A stretch of DNA of 64,000 nt from CAWBFD01 sp963788115 (GTDB lineage: Bacteria; Actinomycetota; Thermoleophilia; Solirubrobacterales; 70-9), in NCBI GenBank assembly GCA_963788115.1, contig CAWBFD010000004.1:2140117-2204116 (forward strand). The letters are read 5' to 3'. The notes under the pieces were generated by a model. That model saw only the letters and a list, made by a program, of their open reading frames with translations. It made no database searches and had not been told where the DNA came from. Shown in pieces: positions 38,130 through 46,831 of this stretch. Position numbers and translations under genes: made by a program. The first letter of the stretch is position 1. Every line of letters begins with the position of its first letter.

Positions 38130-38940
38130 TCAGGCGTCGACCGCGAGGTCGCCGTAGTCGGTGCTGTCGTACGTGCTCGGCTCGGGCTCGTAGCTCGCCG
38201 GGTCCGAGACGTAGGAGTCGTTCGCGCTCGCGGATCGCGTCGGTGTCGACGGCCGCGTAGGTCGGTGTGTCGGCCGCGGGCGCGTTGAGCGACGTCGGGC
38301 CGTCTTCTTCCTCGTCGGGGTAACAGACGTTGTCTTCCGGCGCGGGTTCGTCGTCCGGGTAACAGACGTTGTCTTCCGGCGCGGGCGTCGGTGTCGGCGT
38401 CGGCGTTTGCGGGGGGTCGGGCTGGTCCTGGCTCCAACCCGCGCCGCCTTGGATCCCTGGCGGCGGTACCGAGTCGTCTACCGCGTGGAACTCCGGGATC
38501 TTGGCGGCGTAGTTGTAGAAGCCGCCGTCGCTCATCTCCCGGACCTCGCCGGCGCGTTCGGAGACGTCGAGCACCTTGCCGTTGCCGAGGCTGATGCCGA
38601 CGTACGCGCGCGCCGGCCGATCGGCTGATTCGGTCGGGTCCGACGAGAAGCCGAACACCAGCGCGCCCTTCGTCTGCAGCGCTTCTTCGACCGTGATCGA
38701 CGCGTTCTGGTCGTGGAGATACCGGTACTGGTTCCACGAACCGTCGGGCATGTCGTGGAACCCGGCCTGGTGCGCCGCCCACTCGACGAGCTCCGACGAG
38801 TCGAACTCGGTCGGGTTCGCCTGATCGGGCTTCGTCTCGGCGCCGAAGCGGTACTTGTCGCCGATCTGGTTCTTGGCGGCTTCGATGAAACGGTCGAGCT
38901 TGACGCTCGCAGCGTCGAAGTCGCGCGGGTCGTAAGGCAT
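38130..38940 (-). CDS. NlpC/P60-like protein with lost catalytic Cys (operon gene 3; frameshifted near 38235)
   Basis: About 270 residues from ATG 38940. The N-terminal domain reads like NlpC/P60: FDSSELVEWAAHQAGFHDMP where active enzymes have FDCSGLV, KGALVFGFSSDP in place of the GDLVFF strand, and RAYVGISLGNGKVLDVSERA where enzymes have HVGIYLGNG. So the nucleophile Cys is Ser and the His is Tyr; it is probably not a hydrolase. A Pro-rich segment with two copies of PAPEDNVCYPD follows, then, after a break, a Tyr/Asp/Ser tail ending DLAVDA. It may bind peptidoglycan-like ligands or have kept only the fold. Confidence 0.75.
38314..38385. repeat. 39-bp direct repeat inside the NlpC/P60-like gene
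   Basis: Two copies of a segment containing TAACAGACGTTGTCTTCCGG start 39 bp apart (38321 and 38360) and encode two PAPEDNVCYPD units. Each has one Cys, so the protein could form intermolecular or paired disulphides or bind metal. The near identity suggests a recent duplication. Confidence 0.85.
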
Positions 38941-39015
38941 GGCAGTCTCCCGTGACGCTCTCTCCGCTCGGGCGGCGCCGGATACCGGCGCCGATCCTCG
39001 CCAGGTCTCGCTCGG

Positions 39016-41717
39016 CTACAGCGGCGTGTTGGGGTCGTTGTCGAGATCCGTGGGGGTCTCGGCTTCGGTCGTGGTCGGGTCGGGCTCGGCGAAGTCGGTC
39101 GCGGTTTCGACGGTGACCGGCGCCATGTCGAGACCGGGATCGCCGGCAACCGGATCGGTGATCGCCGTGATGCCGGCAGCAACCGGAACCAACTCGGGGA
39201 CCGGCACCGGTTCGGGCATCGCCGCGATCGGTTCGACCGCCGGCGCTTCGGGCACCAGGTTCAGCGCGGGCGCCGATGCGGTTGCACTCGTGAATGCGTC
39301 CACACCGAGCAGGTCGTCGGCCGTCGTCGTGACGGCTGCCGCCGGCAGGGCGTCGGGCGTGTCCGGCGTGTCGGTGGCTTCGGCGTGCTGTGCCATCCGC
39401 GGCACGGCGCCCGCCGGCGCGGTCACGGGCAGCACGTCGTCGAACGCGTCCTCGAGCTGCCGGAACACCGACGGTACTTCGGGCTCGGCGCCGGCGCGGT
39501 GGTCGCGGACGTTCTCGCCCTCGTAGTCGTCGCGGTCGCGGTCGCGGGGCACGCGCGGGCTGTACACGGGACCGTCGTCGTCACCGCGGTGATCGCGCAC
39601 CACGGGCCTCCCGGGTACGGCGCCGGTTCCGGTTCGGGCTCGCTGTACGGGGGCGGCGGCATGTCGGGCGCGGGCGGCGCGGGCTCGTAGTGACCCTTCA
39701 CGTAGTTGCCGTGCTCGTCGTAGTGGCCGTCGACCCACACGTCGGGCGGCGGTTCCTCGGCGACCGGCGGTCGGTCGGCGCGCTCGCGCTCCCAGTGGCC
39801 CGCGACGTATTCGCCTTGCTCCGTCCGGTGTGCGGGCACCCAGTCGAATCCGTCCCGCTCCGGGGGCGTCGGTTCCGGGTTGTCGCGGTCTTCGATGATC
39901 GCGTCGATCTTCACGTCCTGGACGAAGTCTTCGACCTGGTCGTTGAAGTCCTGGCGCAACGACGCCAGCGCGTCGTTCGCGCTCTGGCCGGGCTGCGGTT
40001 GGAAGCGCTCGACGATGCCTTGGAGCTCGGCGCGGAACGCCGCGACCTCGGCCGGGTCGGCGCCTTCGGGCGGCGTCCACTGCGCGAGCCGTTCGAGCAG
40101 TTCGGTGCGCGCCGCGCTGATGTCGGCGAGCGGCGGCATGCCGGGCGCGTCGCTGCCAGGGGCCGGCGCCGAGCCGGGATCGTACGGCGCGTTCGCCGGG
40201 CCGGAGCGCGGGCCGCCGTCGTACGCACGGCCATCGTCGTCGGATCCGCGGCCGCGGCCGCCGAACCCGCGGCCGCCGCCGCCACCGCCGCCACCGCCGC
40301 CACCGCCGCCGCCGTCGTCGAACGCGTCGAGGCTGCCGTCGAGCGGTGCGTCGGCGGGCACGGCCTCGTCGGCCGGCGCGTCCTCAGCCGCGTCGGCGTC
40401 GTCGCCGCCGAGCATCTGCGTGCCGACGTAGCCCGCGGCAACTGCGCCCGCCGCGGCAACACCGAGACCAATGGTCGCGGGGTTGATGAACCCGCCTTCC
40501 TTGCCGTCCTTCTTCTCGTTGGTGCCCGCGGCTGCGCGCAGCGCCGCCGCCTTCTGCGCCGCCTGCGCGGCCGCGGTGGTCGGTGCCTTCGGGACCGGAG
40601 CTGCGGCTGTGTCCGCGGTCTCGGTCGAGGACTGGTCGGTTTCGGACTTCTTGGGTGTGGCCATGACGGTGCTTCCTCCTGCGGCTCCGAGAGCCACGAC
40701 GAGCTTGAGATCGGCGTCGATCAAGACGGGCCGGCCGGTGTGGCGGGCCACTTCTTCACCGACAACGGGGATACGAGACGATCCACCGACGAGCAGGACA
40801 CCGGCGAGCGCCGATTGGTCGACGCCCGCGGCGACGACTGCACGGTCGAGGGCGCCGAGCGTGTCGACGATGCGCGCGCGCACGGTCGACTCGAACTCGT
40901 CACGCGTGATGCGCACTTGGGTGTTCAGACCCGGCACGGTGATCGCGACGGTCGCCTCGGTGTCGTTGGACAGCGCTTCCTTCGCCGCGACGCAGTCGGC
41001 CCGTAGCTGAACGAGCGCGCGCCGGACTTCCGGGTCGGTGCTGTCGAGCTCGCGTAGGCGGCCGTCGAGCGCGTTGTTCACGTGCGCCAGCACCATCTGA
41101 TCGAGGTCAACGCCGCCCAAGCGCTCGAGTCCTTCGGGGGGACCGAGCAGGACCGCGCCCTGGTCGGTGCACTGCACGATCGCGGCGTCGAACGTGCCGC
41201 CGCCGAAGTCGTAGACCGCGACGATGTCGCCGATCGCGATGCGGCCGAGGCTGACGTAGTGGAGCGCGGCGGCGCTCGGCTCGGGCAAGAGCCGGACCGA
41301 GCCGACGCCGGCCAACCGGCCGGCTTCGCGCAGCAGATCGAGTTTGTACTCGCCCCACGTCGCGGGGTGGGTGAGCACGACCTCGTCGACCGCGCCGCCG
41401 TTACGCGTCGCGGAGTCGACGACATGGCGCAGGACGTGACCCATCACGGCTTCGGCGCCGTAGGGCTGGCCGGCCATCACCATCGGCGCGGTGTCGCCCA
41501 GGCGACGCTTGCTCTCGCGGATACCGCTCGCGGAATCGACGAGCAACTGGTGCTCGGCCGCTTCACCGACAATGACGGTGCCGCCGTCGATCGCGACGAC
41601 CGACGGCATCGACGCCGCGTCGCGGCCGAGCAGCAACGGCTCGACCCGTCCGGCGCGTTGGACCGCGGCCGCGGTCCACGTCGTTCCGAGGTCGACGCCG
41701 AGTCGAGTCGCGCTCAT
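39016..41717 (-). CDS. Membrane-anchored Hsp70-ATPase protein A (operon gene 2; frameshifted near 39605)
   Basis: About 900 residues. The actin-like ATPase domain (residues 1-345) has GVDLGTTWTAAAV, VLTHPATWGEYKLDLLREAG, AVYDFGGGTFDAAIV and LLVGGSSRIPVVGEE, so the nucleotide motifs are intact. There is no DnaK substrate-binding domain. Instead come a Thr/Ala/Lys linker, one membrane helix (GLGVAAAGAVAAGYVGTQML, about residues 410-435), a poly-Gly stretch, a helical part and two W-V-x-x-H repeats (39690-39850). A long acidic tail ends DNDPNTPL. ATG 41717 overlaps the upstream stop (ATGA). An internal AGGAGGAA-ATG at 40664 could start a second product. Confidence 0.85.
39690..39850. repeat. Two WVxxH...GxYVxGH repeats in Hsp70-ATPase protein A
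   Basis: The encoded segments WVPAHRTEQGEYVAGHWE and WVDGHYDEHGNYVKGHYE align over 18 residues (W-V-x-x-H-x-x-x-x-G-x-Y-V-x-G-H-[WY]-E). They resemble the WxxGHW-type repeats of some envelope proteins. They lie C-terminal of the membrane helix. Regular His and aromatic spacing suggests metal or glycan binding, which is speculative. Confidence 0.65.
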
Positions 41718-43550
41718 TGTTCTTGCTCCCGGTCGGGAAGGTTCACGCAGTTGCCGCTGTCGCCTTCGACGCCGTGACCGTGGTCGGCGACCGCCACGCA
41801 CATCTGCGTTGCGTCACCAGCGTCGGCGACAGTGAGATCGTCGAAGCGCAATTCGCCGCCACCCAGCAGGCGATCCCAGATCTTCCAGAAGCCCGGCGGG
41901 TTCCCATTGGTGCCCGCGTTCCCGGGTTCGGTCGTGTCGAAGAAGAAGTGGACGTGCTTGTCGTCCTGGGTTCCTTGCTCGCCGTCGACGAAGATCAACG
42001 GATCGAAGCCCTCGGTCACGTAGTTGGCGACGTAGCGGTCACCTTCGAGTGCGAGATCGGTGATGAACGCGCAGCGCCCCGACGCCGATGTGCAGTCGAA
42101 CGCGGGTGTCTGGTTGTCCGCGGCCGTCTCGGGTGTGGACTCGGGCGTGGTCTCGGGCGACTCCGCGGTGCTCGGGCTCCCGCCGCTGCTCGCGCTGATC
42201 AGGTACGCGCCGACGCGCGCCCGCCAACACGACGAAGGCTGCGAGCAGCAGAGCGCGCACGGGAGAGCGACGCCGCGGCGGAGGCGAGCCGGCCGGGGCG
42301 GTCGGCGCGGTCAGGGGTGGCGCGGGCGGTGGCGGAGGCGGGGGAGGGCTCGCGTCCGCGCCCCGCGGCGCGGGCGGCGCCGGAGCGGGCGCGATCGTTG
42401 ACGCACTCGTTTGCGATGCACTGAGTGCGCCAACCGCCGCCAGCGTGCGCGCCGGTGCTACGCCCATACTCTCCTCTGCCCCGCTGGCTGCCGCGGCGAT
42501 GGCGGCACCGAGTGCGATCGAGTGTTTCGGGTGCGCGTCGACGGCGACCGGACGACCGAGCGCGTTCGACACCGATTCGGCGACGAGCGGGATCTGCGAC
42601 GAGCCGCCGACCAAGAGCACCGCGGCCAGATCATCGGGCCGCGCGCCGGCGCGCTCGATGGCGCGTCGGAGCGCTTCGATCGTCTCGCTGATCGCGGCCC
42701 GGATCATGGGCTCGAACTCGGCGCGCGTCACCCGGATGTCGGTCTGGACGTTGGGCAGGAGCACCGAGATCGTCGTGTCCGAGTCGAACGACAACGCTTC
42801 CTTCGCCGCGACACATTCCTGGCGCAGCCGTGCGAGCGCGGCGCGCACCGTGGGGTCGCGGCCGTCGAGCTCTTCGACCTTCCCGTTCAACGCGGTGCGC
42901 ACGTACGCCATCACCGCTTCGTCGAAGTCGATGCCGCCGAGCCGTTCGATTCCTTCCGGCTCGCCGAGGGTGACGAAGCCCGTCTCGGTCTTCTGCAGCA
43001 CCGCGGCGTCGAACGTCCCGCCGCCGAGGTCGTACACCGCGACGACCGAACCCGGTTCGATGCGTTCCGTCGACGCGTAGTGCATCGCGGCCGCGACCGG
43101 TTCGGTCAACAGCGTCACCGCGCGCACGCCGGCAAGGTCGAGCGCGTGGTGCAGGAGATCGATCTTGAACGGACCCCAGTTCGCGGGGTGGCTGACAGCG
43201 ACTGAAGCCGGCGGCGCGCCTTCGCGCGTGGCGACTGCGGCGACGACGTCCTTCAGGAGGGCCGCCATGAGTCGCTCGGCGGAGTAGGGCGCCTGACCCA
43301 GCATGATCGGGACGCTGTCGCCGACGCGGCGCTTGAACTCGCGAGCGAGACGAGCCGGTTCGGCCAGGCCCCGCCGTTCTGCCGCTTCGCCGGTGAGCAC
43401 CGTTTCGTCGTCCCGCAGGAACACGAGGGACGGGATCGCAGCTGCTCGATTGCCCAGCGGCGAGATGTCGGTCCGACCGTTTCGGTGCACCGCGGCGGCC
43501 GTGAACGTCGTGCCGAGGTCGATACCCAGGTAGTAGCTTGTCGCCGTCAT
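41714..43550 (-). CDS. Membrane-anchored Hsp70-ATPase protein B (operon gene 1; frameshifted near 42215)
   Basis: About 612 residues from ATG 43550. The Hsp70-type ATPase domain shows GIDLGTTFTAAAVHRNGRTD, VSHPANWGPFKIDLLHHALD, AVYDLGGGTFDAAVLQ and LLVGGSSQIPLVAESV. Then come a Pro/Ala-rich linker, a single membrane helix (VRALLLAAFVVLAGA, about residues 430-445) and, after the break, an extracytoplasmic domain with four Cys residues (FDC, GRC, MCV, NCV), HVHFFFDTTEPGNAG and WKIWDRLLGGGELRFDDLTV. It lacks a DnaK peptide-binding domain. First gene of the operon and divergent from the AAA/TPR regulator. A transmembrane sensor or effector with chaperone-type ATPase is inferred. Confidence 0.85.
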
Positions 43551-43582
43551 ATAAGACCTACGCGTGCCGTTGGTGTGCCTCG

Positions 43583-43604
43583 GTGTGCCGCGGGGACGGC
43601 ACAC
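43583..43604. promoter_or_regulatory. Perfect inverted repeat in the Hsp70/dynamin operon-regulator spacer
   Basis: GTGTGCCG and CGGCACAC flank CGGGGA. Two further GTGCC/GTGTGCC copies precede it at 43564-43580. It lies between the operon start (43550, minus) and the preferred start of the AAA/TPR protein (43642, plus). A dimeric regulator is the likely ligand; the AAA/TPR protein itself is a candidate, or another factor. Confidence 0.55.
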
Positions 43605-43641
43605 GGGCAGCACCGGCCGCACGATCGGCCCCCGGAATCGG

Positions 43642-46600
43642 ATGTCGCTGGTGGACCCGTCCCCGCAGCGAGGCGTCGGACGCTCCCGAGAATTCGCCAC
43701 CGCGGCCTTCGCACGCGACACGGCTCGGGCCGGTCGGGGCAGCGTGCTCGCCGTCACAGGCATGTCCGGTATGGGCAAGACGTGGTTCTGTGAGGCGCTC
43801 GCGGAGGTCGCCGCCGAGGAAGGGTTCGGCGTCGGCTGGGGCTCGTGCGGTCCGACGCGCGACACACCCCCGCTGTGGCCGTGGCAGCACGCACTCGCCG
43901 AACTCGGCAATGGGGAAACCGACGCGTTGTTCGGCCACCCGCCCGCTCCCGACAGCCCCGAGTGGTTCGCACATTGCGCCGCGGTCGTCGACCACCTGCG
44001 CGCATTGGCCGAGGAGCGACCGAACGTCGTCATCCTCGACGACGCGCACATCGCCGACGAGGCAACACTTCGACTCGCGCAGTTCGTCGCGCGGCATGTG
44101 CGCGGTCTCCCGCTTGTCCTCGTCGTCGCGCATCAACCGCTGCCCGAGCTCGACGCGCTCGACCGCGACGCGACCAGCATTGCGTTGCACGGCTTCGGCG
44201 CCGCGGAGGCGGCCGAGGTCTTCGCTGCGCGTGGTGTCGAAGGCGTCTCTGACGCCGACATCGCGTTCGTCGTCGCCGCGACCGGTGGGCTCCCGTTCGA
44301 GGTGCGCCGGGTCGCCGATAGCGCGAAGGGGGCCGACGGCGTCGTGCGTTCGGTCGTCGACCGTCGCCTCGCGCAGCTCTCACCCGAGATGCTCTTCGCG
44401 GCTGCATGTGCCGCGGTCTTGGACTTCTCGCCGCGCCTGAGCGACGTCGGCGCGATCACGGTCGACAAGGGCATCAACCCGCTCGCGCTCGCGACCGAGC
44501 TGGAACAGCTCGGCCTCGTAACGGTGCAGCTTCCCGACGGCATGACGTTCACGCACGAGCAGGTCCGGACGGCACTCGAGCACACAGTCGGCCACGACGG
44601 CATCGTCGACATCAACCTGCGCGCGGCCGTGTTGCTCGAACGCGGTGCGCCCTCGACCGAACGGCAGTACCGCCGCGCCCGGCACGCGCTCGCCGCCGCG
44701 CGGCTCTCGGCCGGCGACGGCTACCTCGCGATCAGCATCGCGCAGGACGCGGCTGCCGCCCTCGTCGCGTCCAACGAGGCCGAGCGCGCCGCCGAGTTGC
44801 TCGCGGCGGCGTGCGAAACGCACGAGGCCGCCGGCCTCGGGCGTCCGTCGGCTGCGTTGCTTGCGGCACACGCGCAGGCGGTGTTGCGCTGCGGACGTCT
44901 TGCCTCCGCGCGCGAGTTGTTCGAACGCGCCGCGCTGGCCGCCGACGACGACCAAGACGCGACGAGCCTCGCCATCGCCGCCCTCGGGCTCGGTGGTGTA
45001 TGGCTGGCCGAGCAGCGTTCACCAGTCGATCGCGAACGCATCCTCGCCTTACAGGCCCGGGCCCGCGACGCACTGCCGGACGACGAAGCCGCTCTACGGC
45101 TCCGGTTGCGCGTGCGGCTCGCGGCCGAACAGTCGTACGCCACTGGTGATCTCGAATCGATCGAAGCCGAGGTCGAGGCCGCGCGTGCGCTCTGCGACGC
45201 CGCCGTGCTGGCCGAAGCGCTGTCGCTGTATCACCACACCCTGCTCGGGCCCGAACACCGGGCGCTCCGGCCGCGAGTCGCGCACGAGATGGTCGCTGCG
45301 GCCGCGGCCGCGAACGACAATTCACTGTCGCTCATGGCGTTGCTCTGGCTCACAGCCGACCAATTCCTCGACGGCAACCCGCAGGCGGAGCGAACGCTCG
45401 GCGTCCTGCACGAACGGGCCGAAACGCTCTCGGGGCATCATGCCGCCTACATCGCCGGCGTCATGGACGTGATGCTGTTGCAGCGCGCGGGCCGGTTGGC
45501 CGATGCCGAGCGCGCCGCGAACGAGGCCTTCGAAGCCGGGATGCAGGTGGGCGACGCCGACACCGTCGCCTACTTCGGATCTCAGATCGTGATCCTGCGT
45601 TGGATTGCCGGTCGGTCGGCCGAGGTGCTCGAACTCGCGGCCGAAACCGCGCAACACCCGACGCTCACGCCCGCGAACCACGCGTTCAACGCGAGCTTCG
45701 CGGCCCTCGCGGCCGAGTGCGGCGAACTCGATCGGGCGCGGGCGGCGCTGACCCGCATGCGCGGTCGCTTGCACGCGATCCCGCAGAACAGCGCGTGGTT
45801 GGCGACGATGTTCTCGGCTGTCGAGGCCGCCCGGCGCGTCGGTGACCTCGAGGTCGCCCGCGAGGCCGCGGAGCTCCTCGAGCCGTACGCCGACTTCCCC
45901 GTCCTCGGGTCGCTCGCAGTCATCTGTCTCGGTTCGACGCGCCGGCCGCTCGGCCTCGCCGCGTTGACGCTCGGTGACATCGACCAGGGAATCGCGTGGC
46001 TGGAAGCGGCGATCGCCGACGACGAACGGCTCGGCAACCGTCCGCTCGCGGCCATGACGATGGCCGACCTCGCGCTCGCGTACGCGGCACGGAACCAGCG
46101 CGACGACCGCCGGGCCGCGCTCGATCTGCTCGACCGCGCGATCCGTGAAGCCGACGCCATGGACATCCCGGTGCGGGCCGAACAGTGGCGGCAGCTGCGA
46201 AGCGAGATCATCGAACCGAGCGCCGCACCTGTGATCTCGCTGGTCGACGAGGAGACCGGCACCATCGAACGTCGCGGAACGTCGTGGGTGCTCGGCGTCG
46301 CCGGGCGCAAGATCGTCGTGCCCGACCTCCTCGGCATGAATTACCTGGCCCGGCTCCTCACCAATCCCGGCGTCGAGTTCGCCGCGGCCGCGCTCGTCGC
46401 CGAGAGCGGAACCGCGTTGGCAGGTGTCGCGGCGCCGCGCGACCAACCCGTGCTCGACGATCGCGCCCTCGCCGCGTACCGCCGCCGCGTCGCCGACCTG
46501 GAGGACGACATCGCCGAAGCCGAGCGGAACGCGGATACCGAGCGCGCGGCTCGCGCCCGGCTCGAACTCGATGCGGTGATCGACGAACTGAGCCGGACGA

Positions 46601-46827
46601 CGAATGTGTTCGGCAAGGCGCGCGCGTTCGCGTCGTCCGACGAACGCGCTCGCACCGCGGTCCAAAAGGCCGTGCGGCGGACGCTGGCGCACATACAGAA
46701 CGTCGATCCCGCGCTCGGGGACGCGCTTCGCGACTCTGTCCAGACCGGCCGGACCTGTGCGTACCGTCCCGGCCCTGGCGCGCCCGCTCGCTTCGCACCG
46801 CTCTCGGCCGTCGACACCGACCGCTGA
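43642..46827 (+). CDS. AAA (STAND-like) ATPase with TPR-like repeats, divergent from the Hsp70/dynamin operon
   Basis: 1061 residues from ATG 43642 (SLVDPSPQRGVGRSREFATA); an upstream in-frame start at 43564 is possible. The AAA_16-type ATPase has GMSGMGKT (about residues 40-47) and NVVILDDAH. A long Ala-rich helical repeat region of TPR type follows (about 330-860). The C terminus KAVRRTLAHIQNVDPALGDA, then TGRTCAYRPGP, matches a domain at the end of many actinobacterial regulatory ATPases and adenylate cyclases. No DNA-binding motif is obvious, so it may signal through partners. Frame intact. Probably a STAND-like sensor for the divergent operon. Confidence 0.85.
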   Translation: MSLVDPSPQRGVGRSREFATAAFARDTARAGRGSVLAVTGMSGMGKTWFCEALAEVAAEEGFGVGWGSCGPTRDTPPLWPWQHALAELGNGETDALFGHPPAPDSPEWFAHCAAVVDHLRALAEERPNVVILDDAHIADEATLRLAQFVARHVRGLPLVLVVAHQPLPELDALDRDATSIALHGFGAAEAAEVFAARGVEGVSDADIAFVVAATGGLPFEVRRVADSAKGADGVVRSVVDRRLAQLSPEMLFAAACAAVLDFSPRLSDVGAITVDKGINPLALATELEQLGLVTVQLPDGMTFTHEQVRTALEHTVGHDGIVDINLRAAVLLERGAPSTERQYRRARHALAAARLSAGDGYLAISIAQDAAAALVASNEAERAAELLAAACETHEAAGLGRPSAALLAAHAQAVLRCGRLASARELFERAALAADDDQDATSLAIAALGLGGVWLAEQRSPVDRERILALQARARDALPDDEAALRLRLRVRLAAEQSYATGDLESIEAEVEAARALCDAAVLAEALSLYHHTLLGPEHRALRPRVAHEMVAAAAAANDNSLSLMALLWLTADQFLDGNPQAERTLGVLHERAETLSGHHAAYIAGVMDVMLLQRAGRLADAERAANEAFEAGMQVGDADTVAYFGSQIVILRWIAGRSAEVLELAAETAQHPTLTPANHAFNASFAALAAECGELDRARAALTRMRGRLHAIPQNSAWLATMFSAVEAARRVGDLEVAREAAELLEPYADFPVLGSLAVICLGSTRRPLGLAALTLGDIDQGIAWLEAAIADDERLGNRPLAAMTMADLALAYAARNQRDDRRAALDLLDRAIREADAMDIPVRAEQWRQLRSEIIEPSAAPVISLVDEETGTIERRGTSWVLGVAGRKIVVPDLLGMNYLARLLTNPGVEFAAAALVAESGTALAGVAAPRDQPVLDDRALAAYRRRVADLEDDIAEAERNADTERAARARLELDAVIDELSRTTNVFGKARAFASSDERARTAVQKAVRRTLAHIQNVDPALGDALRDSVQTGRTCAYRPGPGAPARFAPLSAVDTDR

Positions 46828-46831
46828 CGCG

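Noticed and set aside
40268..40318. A GCC-rich low-complexity tract as a possible structural or regulatory element
   Set aside because: It encodes the poly-Gly stretch of Hsp70-type protein A in frame, so it is explained by coding.
28549..43550. Phage, tailocin or contractile-injection cluster
   Set aside because: No sheath, tube, baseplate, tail-fibre or terminase-like proteins; the Gly/beta-rich proteins lack such motifs and the dynamins and Hsp70 ATPases are not part of those systems.
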